A DNA stretch of 48,656 nucleotides from an alpha proteobacterium MED-G09 (GCA_905182015.1 CAJIZT010000012.1:1-48656); one strand, 5' to 3'; shown: positions 18,524 through 27,617, counted from the first letter of the stretch. The notes: a model not told the origin generated them from the letters alone. Made by a program: numbers and translations.

Positions 18524-19402
18524 TTGAATAAAATTTCATCTGAGAAGCTATCAAAAAAATTTATAAAGGTATTTGATAAAAAAATTGCATACCATGAAGC
18601 TGGTGAGGGCGACCCAATCATCTTCCAGCATGGGAATCCTACATCATCATATTTATGGCGAAATATAATCCCCCATCTCTCTAAACAAGGAAGGTGTATT
18701 GCTATAGACCTTATTGGCATGGGCGATAGCGATAAACTCTCTAGCCCTCAGAAAGATTCTTATGATTTCAAAACTCATAAAAAATACTTTGATGAATGCT
18801 TAAAGAAATTAAATGTTAATAATAATGTTACTTTAGTTATACATGACTGGGGTTCAGCGCTAGGATTCTTATGGGCAAGCGAAAATTCAGAGAAAATTAA
18901 AGGTATTGCCTACATGGAGGCCATTGTTAAAGAATTATCTTGGAGTGATTGGGATAAAAATGCTAAATCAATTTTTCAAGGCTTTAGATCTGATGCTGGA
19001 GAAAATTTAATATTAAATAAAAATATCTTTGTTGAGGGTGTTCTTCCTGGTGCAATAATAAGAGATCTTGAAGAAGAGGAAATGAATATATATCGCGAAC
19101 CATTTATAGAAAAAGACTCTAGGCAGCCAACTCTTGATTGGCCAAGACAAATACCAATTGATGGAGAGCCAAAAAATATCTGCTCCTTGGTTAATGATTA
19201 TTCAGAGTGGATGTCTAAAAATACCCTACCTAAACTTTTCATTAATGCAGATCCAGGCTCAATATTGACTGGAAAACAAAGAGGATTTTGTAGAAAGTGG
19301 AAAAATCAAACGGAAAAAACTGTTCGAGGAGTTCATTTTATACAAGAGGACTCGCCTCATGAGATAGGCAAAATAATATCAAGCTGGTATAAAGAAATTT
19401 AG
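18524..19402 (+). CDS. Haloalkane dehalogenase, LinB/DhaA-like (HLD-II)
   Basis: Hydrolyses a carbon-halogen bond to an alcohol plus halide. Counted from TTG 18524, the catalytic pentad is Asn38 (HGNPTSSYLW), Asp108 and Trp109 (HDWGSALGF), Glu132 (YMEAI) and His271 (VHFIQEDSP). This is almost exactly LinB numbering (N38, D108, W109, E132, H272), and it supports both the family call and the TTG start. PTLDWPRQIPIDG and PKLFINADPG also match the subfamily. Length is 292, against 296 for LinB. AAAGGA (18511-18516) is 7 nt upstream. An in-frame ATG at 18455 lies inside the preceding gene and is rejected. Substrate cannot be predicted from sequence. Confidence 0.9.
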   Translation: MNKISSEKLSKKFIKVFDKKIAYHEAGEGDPIIFQHGNPTSSYLWRNIIPHLSKQGRCIAIDLIGMGDSDKLSSPQKDSYDFKTHKKYFDECLKKLNVNNNVTLVIHDWGSALGFLWASENSEKIKGIAYMEAIVKELSWSDWDKNAKSIFQGFRSDAGENLILNKNIFVEGVLPGAIIRDLEEEEMNIYREPFIEKDSRQPTLDWPRQIPIDGEPKNICSLVNDYSEWMSKNTLPKLFINADPGSILTGKQRGFCRKWKNQTEKTVRGVHFIQEDSPHEIGKIISSWYKEI

Positions 19403-19411
19403 AGAATCCTA

Positions 19412-20326
19412 ATGACTTTAAAGAAAAAACACCACAACTGGGGCGAAGGAAATGTATCTTATATAGAATGGGATAGGGATAAATCGCAGCCTGGATTTCA
19501 ATTTTGTCATGCGACAGGTTTTAACTCCCTTACCTACAGGAAACTACTGGACCCACTATCAGAATTTTTTCATATACGAGCAGAAGATGCTAGAGGTCAT
19601 GGTTTTACCGAGACTAAGGCAATTCCAGATCATATGTTTGATTGGAAAATCTACTGTGATGACTTAATTCGTTCCGTAGAAAGTTTTGCTGAAAATAAAG
19701 GAGGCCCAATCCTCCTTGGAGGACACTCCATGGGAGGAGCCTCAATTATGCAAGTTGCTGCCAAGAGACCTGACTTAGTATCGGGAATTGTTCTTCTTGA
19801 GCCAGTGTTAATATCAAATTTAAATCTTAGCGTCCTAAGACTTGTTAAGGCATTTCCTTTTATAAAATCATTTCCTGTTTTCAAAGAAATGACTTCGAGA
19901 GCAGAGAGTACATTAAAAAGAAGAAAAAAATTTCCCAGCAAGGAGATGATTTTTAAATCTTACTCGGGTCGAGGTGCTTTTTCAACTTGGAGTGATGATT
20001 TTTTAAAGGACTATATTAACGGCGGAACAAAAGAAATTAATGGTAATATTGAATTAACTTGCGATCCAAGCTGGGAGGCTGCAACCTTTTCTTCTTGGAG
20101 ACATAATGCAACCGATTCAATAAAGAAAATTTCCTGCCCAATCACTTTGCTTAGAGGGGAGATAGGATCCACTACCAAAGAAAGCGGGCTAAGGCTTTTA
20201 AAAGAGCAAGATCCATATGGAGTATTTAAGACCATAAAACATTCTTCACACTTCCTTCCGATGGAGTATCCAGAGGAGGTTCAAAAAGAAATATTAAAAA
20301 TAAAATTAAGAATTCAATTAACTTAA
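19412..20326 (+). CDS. Alpha/beta-fold hydrolase
   Basis: A 304-residue serine hydrolase. The nucleophile elbow is GGHSMGGASI (Ser about 106), and the terminal His is probably in KHSSHFLPMEYPEEV. An Asp before it (in LLRGEIG or nearby) is not clear. It begins 9 nt after the dehalogenase on the same strand. It could cleave an ester or carbon-carbon bond in the same pathway, but its own substrate is unknown. No signal peptide is seen, so it is cytoplasmic. Confidence 0.82.
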   Translation: MTLKKKHHNWGEGNVSYIEWDRDKSQPGFQFCHATGFNSLTYRKLLDPLSEFFHIRAEDARGHGFTETKAIPDHMFDWKIYCDDLIRSVESFAENKGGPILLGGHSMGGASIMQVAAKRPDLVSGIVLLEPVLISNLNLSVLRLVKAFPFIKSFPVFKEMTSRAESTLKRRKKFPSKEMIFKSYSGRGAFSTWSDDFLKDYINGGTKEINGNIELTCDPSWEAATFSSWRHNATDSIKKISCPITLLRGEIGSTTKESGLRLLKEQDPYGVFKTIKHSSHFLPMEYPEEVQKEILKIKLRIQLT

Positions 20327-20391
20327 TAATAAAATTAAAAAAAAATTCTTAATTTCCACTTCTTAAGATATGGTAATTCAAGAGGGATATT

Positions 20392-20733
20392 ATGGCTGAA
20401 CAAAATAACGCAGTAAAAGAGTTGGTAACAGAAAAACCAATAGTACCAAATCTACCAGAAACTAACACAAGCACTGAAGAGGTTCTGCTAGAAACTTTTA
20501 TTTCAGAAGATAATGCTTTACCTGAAATAATTTTAGAAAATAAAATAATCGAACCACCCAAGGTTAAACAAGGGAAAGAAATTCCTGCGACAGTATCTAG
20601 GTCGAATGAAGTTTTTGAGAAAAAAACCACTGCGGATAGTGTTGACTATATTTCAGGCCTTCAAGGATTTATTGTTCTGATTCTTATATGTATGATTGCC
20701 TTTGGAATCTCAAGACTTTTTAAGAAGAGTTAG
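20392..20733 (+). CDS. Tail-anchored membrane protein of unknown function
   Basis: Not recognised. A 113-residue protein with a polar, Glu/Pro/Thr-rich N-terminal part (1 to about 82). One hydrophobic segment follows (about 90-108, around FIVLILICMIAFGI) and ends in a basic tail RLFKKS. The topology suggests a tail-anchored inner-membrane protein with a flexible cytoplasmic arm. GAGGGA lies upstream of ATG 20392, supporting real translation. The stop TAG interlocks with the TAA of the convergent MaoC gene (TTAG at 20730-20733). Confidence 0.65.
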   Translation: MAEQNNAVKELVTEKPIVPNLPETNTSTEEVLLETFISEDNALPEIILENKIIEPPKVKQGKEIPATVSRSNEVFEKKTTADSVDYISGLQGFIVLILICMIAFGISRLFKKS

Positions 20734-21584
20734 CCCTTCAGAATACATTTACCATTATTTATAACCATCACATTTCTTTCTTTAACCCAAGAACGAAAAG
20801 ATATTTCTTTCCCGTCGACCCATATTTCAGTAGAGATTTTTTCACCAGGAAATACAGGTGAAGAAAACCTAACATCAAACTGAGTGATTAAAGAACTATC
20901 ATATTCACAAACTTCCTGAACAATTGACCGGCATGCTGTTCCATAGGTACATAACCCATGTAAGATAGGGGCTGGAAAACCTGCAGCCTCTGCTACATCT
21001 GGATCTGAATGAAGCGGGTTTCTGTCACCAGATAATCTGTAAAGAAGGGCCTGATCGGGATTAGTCTCTAACTCACTAATAATATCTGGCTCTCTGTCTG
21101 GAATTGGGTGAGGTTTAGGTGCTCCACTTTTTGGGCCTCCAAAACCACCATCGCCTCTAGCGAAAGTAGTACCGCCGAGTGTACATAAAAGTTTGCCAGT
21201 TTTTTTTTCTTTAATATCTACTTCGGTAACAAGAAGAGCACCTTTATCGGCACCCTTATCAATAACATGCGTTACCCTTGAATCTACTAAGATTTCTGCT
21301 GCAACAGGAAGCGGTTCAAAAATCTTCAATCTTTGCTCCCCATGAACAACCATTAAGTAATTTATTCCACTATCTCGCATATGACCTGCGCCCCAAGCTA
21401 CCACAGTCGCCATTGAAGGCATCGTTTTTAAACTCTTTTCATAAACAAAGTTCAATTCGTTTCGATTTAATGGATCTCTTCCAAATCCAACACCAAGAGC
21501 ATAAAGCATTGTATCGTTATCGGTATAAGAGTACTCAACGTCATTACTTTTTAACAACATAATTTTATCATAATCAATTGCCAT
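20730..21584 (-). CDS. MaoC-like hydratase-2 family enoyl-CoA hydratase
   Basis: A 284-residue double-hotdog protein of the peroxisomal-type (R)-specific enoyl-CoA hydratase 2 family. The C-terminal hotdog carries the hydratase-2 signature YRLSGDRNPLHSDP with the Asp/His pair, followed by FPAPILHGLCTYG. The N-terminal half (about 1-130) is the non-catalytic hotdog. It hydrates trans-2-enoyl-CoA to (R)-3-hydroxyacyl-CoA. Start ATG 21584 is preceded by AGGAG on the minus strand. It diverges from the dienoyl-CoA isomerase gene. Confidence 0.92.
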   Translation of the reverse strand: MAIDYDKIMLLKSNDVEYSYTDNDTMLYALGVGFGRDPLNRNELNFVYEKSLKTMPSMATVVAWGAGHMRDSGINYLMVVHGEQRLKIFEPLPVAAEILVDSRVTHVIDKGADKGALLVTEVDIKEKKTGKLLCTLGGTTFARGDGGFGGPKSGAPKPHPIPDREPDIISELETNPDQALLYRLSGDRNPLHSDPDVAEAAGFPAPILHGLCTYGTACRSIVQEVCEYDSSLITQFDVRFSSPVFPGEKISTEIWVDGKEISFRSWVKERNVMVINNGKCILKG

Positions 21585-21632
21585 GATTTTCTCCTAAAAA
21601 AATATAGAAAAACATGCTAATTAGTAAGTATC

Positions 21633-21644
21633 AAGGTAGAATAT
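21633..21644 (+). promoter_or_regulatory. Repeated upstream motif, possible promoter -10 region (copy 2)
   Basis: Exact second copy of AAGGTAGAATAT, 27 nt before ATG 21672 of the dienoyl-CoA isomerase; copy 1 is at 5229-5240. It lies in the divergent MaoC/isomerase gap. TAGAAT may be the -10 element. No convincing -35 is present. Confidence 0.35.
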
Positions 21645-21671
21645 TTAAAACTTAATAAAAGAGATGAATTT

Positions 21672-22541
21672 ATGGATAGTAAATTAACAGAAAAGAAATT
21701 TGAATGTTTCAAGATAAGCATTAAAGATAAAATTGCTCACATTCTTCTAAATCGGCCAGAAAAAATGAACAGTATGCCACCCTCTTTTTGGTCAGATCTA
21801 CCAAAAATTATTAATGAGATTGATCATGAGGCACTTGCTAGGGTTATTGTTATCTCGTCTACAGGAAAACATTTTAGTGCGGGGATGGATTTATCTGTAT
21901 TCGGTAAAGCTGATTCTGCTCAAAAAAAAGAGGCTGAAACAGGAAGGCAAAAGGCAAGTTTTTATAAAAACCTTCTAAGCCTTCAGGAGACATTTAATTG
22001 CATTGATAATTCAAGAATACCAGTCTTAATGGCAATCCAGGGAGGATGTATTGGCGGTGCAGTTGATTTTGCCTCAGCCTGTGATATTCGTTATTGTACT
22101 GAAGATGCCTTTTTCTGTATTCAGGAAATTAATATAGGGATGACAGCAGATGTCGGCACATTCCCAAGATTACCTCACCTTATACCTATCGGTATTGTAA
22201 AAGAATTAGCATTTACGGGACGGAGAATGTTTTCAAAGGAGGCAAAAGAGATTGGCCTAGTCAATAATATTTTCTCCTCCTCTGAAGAAATGCTCAAAGA
22301 AGTCATGTTGATTGCAAAGGAAATTGCTAAAAAATCTCCTCTAGCTATATGGGGTTCAAAAGAAGCCATTAATTTCACGCGAGGAAGAACAATAGAGGAA
22401 GGATTAAATCAAATAGCCTTGTGGCAAAGCGGAATGTATAATCCGCAAGTCGATATGATGGAAGCGTTAAGCTCTCAAGCAGAAAACAAAGACCCTGAGT
22501 TTGAAGACCTTTATCCATTAAAAAAAGATTTTGGACTTTAG
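21672..22541 (+). CDS. Delta3,5-Delta2,4-dienoyl-CoA isomerase-like crotonase
   Basis: A 289-residue crotonase that closely follows ECH1-type dienoyl-CoA isomerases. The segment GGCIGGAVDFASACDIRYC is followed by IQEINIGMTADVGTFPRLP. This keeps the three acidic residues used by the rat enzyme (Asp in GAVDFA, Glu in QEINIG, Asp in TADVGT). It shifts double bonds during breakdown of unsaturated fatty acids with odd-position double bonds. It diverges from the MaoC hydratase gene. The stop is 1 nt from the convergent protease stop. Confidence 0.88.
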   Translation: MDSKLTEKKFECFKISIKDKIAHILLNRPEKMNSMPPSFWSDLPKIINEIDHEALARVIVISSTGKHFSAGMDLSVFGKADSAQKKEAETGRQKASFYKNLLSLQETFNCIDNSRIPVLMAIQGGCIGGAVDFASACDIRYCTEDAFFCIQEINIGMTADVGTFPRLPHLIPIGIVKELAFTGRRMFSKEAKEIGLVNNIFSSSEEMLKEVMLIAKEIAKKSPLAIWGSKEAINFTRGRTIEEGLNQIALWQSGMYNPQVDMMEALSSQAENKDPEFEDLYPLKKDFGL

Positions 22542-22542
22542 T

Positions 22543-25023
22543 TTAGAAGGATATTTTTGTTGCTATGAATAAATTTGTATCAATATTTTTACTTTTGATA
22601 TGACCTTTATCTTTAATAATCGAAAGAGCTATTGATGTTTTTATAAAGTCTTTTTGATAAGACCATGATGATTCAAAGAAAACCTCCCTCCCAGATGGGT
22701 TCGCTGCGATTTCAATTAGATCAAAATTAACTATTCCATCAGGAGTTCTTCCTATTGGAAGATTTATTGTTATATTACCGCCTTCAATTCTTGGTTCTTG
22801 CTTTATCCTAAATGCTAAAATATCATTTTTGAAAATGAGACCTTCTTTAAAAATCCCTATATCAAAATTGCTTTCCAATATTTCGGAAATGTTTTGAATC
22901 AACTGATCTGCTTCCATTTGGCCTACCTTAGCTAAACTCAAGGTGCTAATTAACTTCCACTTTTTTTTCAAATCTACCTGTAAATTAAATGCAGAATATA
23001 TACTCTTCGAATCTTTTACCCCATCAAAAGCACCTCTAAACTTATTATTAGAAAATCCACTCTCGTGATTCATTAGACCAATAGAGTAGCTTATCTGATA
23101 TTTTTTTGACCTATGATTTTTAAGGGTAACTAAAAAACCATCGCTTTTTCCATCGCGCTGCACCACATGGATTGGCTTTAAAAACCAATCACTATTTCTA
23201 TAGGATCCAGAGAATATATTAAATTGTAACAATTTAGATTTAAAGTTCTGAGAAAATCCTAGATTAAATCCCTCTGATGAAGCTTTTGTCCAGGGAATCA
23301 AAAAAGCGTCTTTATCATTAAAGGCTTTTTGAGCCAATGAAGAGAATTTTTCAGATATAAGATTGTTTGACGGATTAATACCATAAGACAGAGAATACGT
23401 TTTTTTACCATGAGAATAATCTATTGCTGCATCATGGAGTCTATAACCGAATAAATCTTCGGAACCCGAGATCCTTTGCCATGACGATTTTGAGTTTAAG
23501 CCATCCGTAGTTTTATAATTATACTTTCTTTCATTGAAATGAAATAATCTTTCAGAGAGACCGAGCCGGGGAATTTCTTTTTTGAAAAAATTATTAGCGC
23601 TCACAAAGAAAGGAGCATCGAAAGCATCGAACATAGAAATTAGTTTACCTCTTAAGGCAATATCAATACTGTCTCCAAAAGATTTTTCTAATGTTACATT
23701 GGAAATAGAAACAGGTATTCCTTCCCCATTGACGCTTCCTCTTGCATAAAGAGATGATATTCCAACTGGAGAGGCTGCCGCACCTAAATCCAATAAGCCT
23801 TGTCCATATATTTCCTTATCAGAGTATTTGCCATTTTTATTTGCAGTATTAAAAAGTCTTTGTAGAATTTGATTCGGCGATAAGTTATCGCGAAATAATT
23901 CTGTTAAAACAGCTAACGAACCTGTCACGTAAGGTGCGGAAAAAGAGGTTCCATTCGCTAAAAGGTAGCCATCATTAGGGTTTTCCTTTAAATAACTCAA
24001 AACATTAGGATTAAACGACGCTTTTTCCTGCTCTGATAAAGAGTCGTATATATTATTAGGAATTGCCACAGGAATACCAACACCTGGAGCTGCAATACAA
24101 AAATCCTGGGCTACACCACACCTATTAGAAAAATCAGCAATCGTACCTTCTTTATCAACCGCAACAACAGCCACATTATTACTTCTTAGCTCAGGAAAAT
24201 AATAACCAAGGCCAGCTAACCAACCAGGGTTAAGTGCCTCAACCTTCTTTCCCGAAGTATCAGTAATTCCATTATAATTCCCAGCAGCCCAAACAAATAA
24301 AGTTTCTTGTTCTTCTGAAAAAACCTTGATCATTTTAGGAAAGTTTTTTTCAAGCGCCTCTTTACTTTGATCAGTAATTTGTCCTGTAAATCCAAAGCTA
24401 TTATTAATTACAGAGGTCTTTGATGATAACGATCTATAGGCCTTAGATTCTGAGCTATCAAAATATTCCCAAGTAAAACTTTCTATCGCAAGTGGTTCGT
24501 ATTCACCTTCAGCGGGAGGCGATCCTAGCTCAACAGATAAAAAGTATATTTGCGCATCATAGGCAACGCCATGGAGGTTCCCTCTTATATTGGAATTATC
24601 TTTACGTGCTGCTATAATTGAAGAAGTTGCTGACCCATGGAACTTTTGTAGCGGTGTTGGCTCCCTATTTCCAGAGTAAACAAACTTGCTATCCGGATGA
24701 AATTTATCTTTTTCAAGAAACTCGTGATGAGACCAATCAATGGCCTCATCGACCACACCAACAACTACATTTTTCCCTGAGGCACCAAGCGCATAAGATC
24801 CTGAAGCATTTATTGTATTGAGACCCCAATGTGTTTGGTATTCTAATGTCTCAAATTGCTCCTTAGGGGTATACACAAAACTACCAACGGATGAAGGATT
24901 GCTGCTTTCCTCTAGAGGTGTGTTAGAGATATTAGAGTTTTTACCACCCCCTCCACAGCCACTCAGAAAAAGCGATATCATTAATATCAAGGAAAGATTT
25001 AACTTCCGTTTAGAGTTAGTCAT
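22543..25023 (-). CDS. Subtilisin-family (S8) lipoprotein protease, possible autotransporter
   Basis: An 826-residue exported protease. The signal ends in lipobox LSGC (Cys23), followed by a run of glycines (24-27). The catalytic triad is Asp92 (VVDEAIDWSH), His129 (KFHGSATSS) and Ser360 (NGTSFSAP), with an oxyanion-type Asn in VINNSFG. After about residue 430 the protease fold ends. A ~390-residue region of alternating polar/hydrophobic strands follows, ending in FIATKISF with terminal Phe, as in outer-membrane barrels. This architecture recalls the lipoprotein autotransporter subtilisins NalP and SphB1. Barrel identity is inferred. Its start overlaps the stop of the small upstream gene by 8 nt (25016-25023), so the two are probably coupled. 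Confidence 0.86.
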   Translation of the reverse strand: MTNSKRKLNLSLILMISLFLSGCGGGGKNSNISNTPLEESSNPSSVGSFVYTPKEQFETLEYQTHWGLNTINASGSYALGASGKNVVVGVVDEAIDWSHHEFLEKDKFHPDSKFVYSGNREPTPLQKFHGSATSSIIAARKDNSNIRGNLHGVAYDAQIYFLSVELGSPPAEGEYEPLAIESFTWEYFDSSESKAYRSLSSKTSVINNSFGFTGQITDQSKEALEKNFPKMIKVFSEEQETLFVWAAGNYNGITDTSGKKVEALNPGWLAGLGYYFPELRSNNVAVVAVDKEGTIADFSNRCGVAQDFCIAAPGVGIPVAIPNNIYDSLSEQEKASFNPNVLSYLKENPNDGYLLANGTSFSAPYVTGSLAVLTELFRDNLSPNQILQRLFNTANKNGKYSDKEIYGQGLLDLGAAASPVGISSLYARGSVNGEGIPVSISNVTLEKSFGDSIDIALRGKLISMFDAFDAPFFVSANNFFKKEIPRLGLSERLFHFNERKYNYKTTDGLNSKSSWQRISGSEDLFGYRLHDAAIDYSHGKKTYSLSYGINPSNNLISEKFSSLAQKAFNDKDAFLIPWTKASSEGFNLGFSQNFKSKLLQFNIFSGSYRNSDWFLKPIHVVQRDGKSDGFLVTLKNHRSKKYQISYSIGLMNHESGFSNNKFRGAFDGVKDSKSIYSAFNLQVDLKKKWKLISTLSLAKVGQMEADQLIQNISEILESNFDIGIFKEGLIFKNDILAFRIKQEPRIEGGNITINLPIGRTPDGIVNFDLIEIAANPSGREVFFESSWSYQKDFIKTSIALSIIKDKGHIKSKNIDTNLFIATKISF

Positions 25024-25288
25024 TTTCTTTTATCCAAACAGCTGTTGCGCAGGCAATTATTTTATTATCAAAAATAATAGAAGTTTTTAAAAATAATGTA
25101 TCCTTACTTTTTTTTTCAACAATCGTTATAAAATTTAACAAATATTCCTCTGAATGATCCAATAAAGAACCTAAATCAATATTAATAGCTAAAGGCTGGG
25201 AATAATCTCTAAATTCTTCCTCTGCTATTTCCCGCATACTCTCAATTATCTTATTATAATAATTATGATTTTTAAGATTATTTGACAA
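25016..25288 (-). CDS. Small protein, possibly a shortened hotdog thioesterase fold
   Basis: A 90-residue protein with a TTG start (25288) and AAGGGG a few bases upstream. The C-terminal half (about 52-87: ITIVEKKSKDTLFLKTSI, then NKIIACATAVW) resembles the last strands of PaaI-type hotdog thioesterases. The N-terminal half lacks the long helix and catalytic region expected of a full ~130-residue domain. It may be a degenerate or minimal hotdog, or something unrelated. It overlaps the protease start, so translation is probably coupled. Confidence 0.5.
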   Translation of the reverse strand: MSNNLKNHNYYNKIIESMREIAEEEFRDYSQPLAINIDLGSLLDHSEEYLLNFITIVEKKSKDTLFLKTSIIFDNKIIACATAVWIKEND

Positions 25289-25396
25289 AGAAACCCCTTA
25301 TACTTATGACTTAATTTAATTCTTAAAAAAATAAAAGTGATTTATTTAAATTATTATTTAAAAGTTATTATAAATTTAATTCGATAGGAGATATTG

Positions 25397-26584
25397 ATGA
25401 TAAAAGAAGCAGTAATAGTTTCAACAGCTAGAACCGGATTAGCTAAATCAGGTCGGGGTGGATTTAATATAACTCACGGTGCAGCAATGGCTGGTCACGC
25501 GGTCAAACATTCTATTGAAAGGGCCAAACTAGAGCCCGGCGAAATTGAAGATGTTATTATGGGGTGTGGAACCCCTGAGGGCGCTACCGGTCAAAACGTT
25601 GGTAGATTAGCTGCTATTTGGGCTGGCTGTCCTGTTACGACATCGGGCGTTACTGTTAATAGGTTTTGTTCTTCCGGCCTTCAAACTATAGCAATGGCAG
25701 CGGGTAGAATTCTAAACGAAGGGGCGCAAGCAGTTGTTGGTGCGGGTGTTGAATCGATATCTTTAGTTCCAATGCAGGGTATTAATTTTAATAATATTAC
25801 AGAAGACAAACTAATGGAATCTCATCCTGCCCTATGGATGCCGATGATTGAAACTGCAGATATTGTTGCGAAGCGTTATAATATATCACGAGAAAGCCAG
25901 GATGAATATTCACTTCAAAGCCAACAAAGAACAGCAGCTGCTCAAGAGGCTGGCTTATTTAAGAATGAAATTGTTCCCATGAAAACTAAAATGAAGGTGG
26001 TAAACAAAGAGTCCGGTGAAGAAAGTGTAGAAGATTATATTGTTGATAAAGATGAATGTAATAGGCCCTCTACAACGCTTGGAGGTTTATCACAATTAAA
26101 ACCTATAAGGGGCGAAGAACACTTTATTACGGCAGGTAATGCATCTCAACTCTCCGATGGAGCAGCATCTGTTGTTGTAATGGATTCAAAGCTAGCAGAA
26201 CAAAAGGGGCTTGACCCTCTTGGCGCATTCAGGGGCTTTGCTGTCGCTGGCTGTGAACCAGATGAAATGGGCATAGGACCAGTTTATGCAATCCCTCGAT
26301 TGCTAGAAAGAAATAACCTAAGTGTTGATGATATCGATTTATGGGAGCTGAATGAAGCTTTTGCGAGCCAAGCCCTATATTGCCGAGACAAGCTTGGTAT
26401 AGATAATGAAAAACTAAATGTTAACGGTGGTTCAATATCAATAGGTCATCCATTTGGTATGACTGGAGCCCGACTGGTAGGTCACATCCTTCTGGAAGGA
26501 AAAAGAAGGAAAGCAAAAAATGTTGTTGTGACTATGTGTATCGGAGGTGGAATGGGAGCTGCTGGACTTTTTGAGGTATTTTAA
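25397..26584 (+). CDS. Acetyl-CoA acyltransferase (thiolase)
   Basis: A 395-residue thiolase that cleaves 3-ketoacyl-CoA (or condenses acetyl-CoA). The nucleophile is Cys91 in [10 protein letters not shown]. The C-terminus carries [27 protein letters not shown] (catalytic His) and the second cysteine in [27 protein letters not shown] fits the FadA/FadI-like degradative branch. ATG 25397 is chosen because AGGAG (25386-25390) lies 6 nt upstream; the in-frame TTG at 25394 is closer than usual. It is divergent from the small hotdog-like gene across a ~105-bp AT-rich gap. Its stop is one base from the convergent oxidoreductase stop. Confidence 0.94.
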   Translation: MIKEAVIVSTARTGLAKSGRGGFNITHGAAMAGHAVKHSIERAKLEPGEIEDVIMGCGTPEGATGQNVGRLAAIWAGCPVTTSGVTVNRFCSSGLQTIAMAAGRILNEGAQAVVGAGVESISLVPMQGINFNNITEDKLMESHPALWMPMIETADIVAKRYNISRESQDEYSLQSQQRTAAAQEAGLFKNEIVPMKTKMKVVNKESGEESVEDYIVDKDECNRPSTTLGGLSQLKPIRGEEHFITAGNASQLSDGAASVVVMDSKLAEQKGLDPLGAFRGFAVAGCEPDEMGIGPVYAIPRLLERNNLSVDDIDLWELNEAFASQALYCRDKLGIDNEKLNVNGGSISIGHPFGMTGARLVGHILLEGKRRKAKNVVVTMCIGGGMGAAGLFEVF

Positions 26585-26585
26585 C

Positions 26586-27617
26586 CTAAGGCTCTTTTGA
26601 GGTTTGAATTACTAGCTTGCCGTTATTTTCACCAGAAAATAATTTATTAACTGCTTCAGGGGCGTTTTCAATGCCCTCAACAACATCTACCTTAAATTTT
26701 ATTTTTCCTTCAGCAACCCAGCTCCCTAAATTTTCAAGGCTTTCTCCAAATCGATCTGCATAGTCTGAAACAAGAAACCCTTTAACTGTTAAGGTTTTCA
26801 TTAATATATTTCTATACATTTTAGGTCCTACTGAAGACCAGTCGTTGTACATAGAAATCAAACCGCAAACTGGAATCCTTCCAAATTTATTCATAAGAGT
26901 TAATGCCGCATCAAGAGTCTCGCCGCCAACATTATCGAAATAAATATCAATTCCATTGGTGCAAGTTTTTTTTAATGCCTCTAAAGCATTTTCTTTCTTA
27001 TAGTTAATGACATGATCAGCGCCCAATTCATTCTTTAACCAATCACACTTCTCATCAGATCCAGCTATCGCCACGACATTACACCCTTTTATTTTAGCAA
27101 TTTGACAAACTATTGATCCAACGGCTCCAGCTGCAGCAGACACCACAACCGTTTCACCGGGCTGGGGCTTTCCAATATCTAATAAGCCAAAATAAGCAGT
27201 TGGACCTGTAAAACCCAAGACAGATATAAAGGCGGTTAAAGGTAGGCCAGTATCTTTTGGAATTTTTATTATGTCAGATTCAGGAATAGTGAAGTACTCT
27301 TGCCAACCACCATGCATTCCACCTTGAACAACTTCACCAATATTTACACCTTCGACATTTGACTCCTCAACTACCGCTAAAGATCCGCCCGCCCTCATAA
27401 TATCACCTATCTCGACCGGCTCCATATACTGATCAACATCAGACATCCATATTCTGTTCGTTGGATCTAGAGAAAAATAAATCGTTCTTACTAAAACTTC
27501 ATTAGCTTTAATTTCTGGAATCACATCATCTACCAGCTCCAGGTCTGTTGTTTTTATTTCTCCTAATGGCCGTTCTTTAAGGCGCCAAGATTTAAATGTT
27601 CTGTTTGAATGATTCAC
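26586..27617 (-). CDS. Zinc-free MDR NADPH oxidoreductase (CurA/leukotriene reductase-like), copy 1
   Basis: A 343-residue medium-chain reductase of the prostaglandin/leukotriene B4 reductase and CurA group. This group reduces alpha,beta-unsaturated carbonyls with NADPH. Signatures are FSLDPTNRIWM near 50, the Rossmann motif SAAAGAVGSIVCQIAK near 160, and IDIYFDNVGGETLD. There are no zinc ligands. The start is GTG 27617, with GAGGTG 6 nt upstream. A paralogue lies at 31326-32339 on the other side of nrdAB. The 333-bp region upstream belongs to nrdAB control. Confidence 0.9.
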   Translation of the reverse strand: MNHSNRTFKSWRLKERPLGEIKTTDLELVDDVIPEIKANEVLVRTIYFSLDPTNRIWMSDVDQYMEPVEIGDIMRAGGSLAVVEESNVEGVNIGEVVQGGMHGGWQEYFTIPESDIIKIPKDTGLPLTAFISVLGFTGPTAYFGLLDIGKPQPGETVVVSAAAGAVGSIVCQIAKIKGCNVVAIAGSDEKCDWLKNELGADHVINYKKENALEALKKTCTNGIDIYFDNVGGETLDAALTLMNKFGRIPVCGLISMYNDWSSVGPKMYRNILMKTLTVKGFLVSDYADRFGESLENLGSWVAEGKIKFKVDVVEGIENAPEAVNKLFSGENNGKLVIQTSKEP

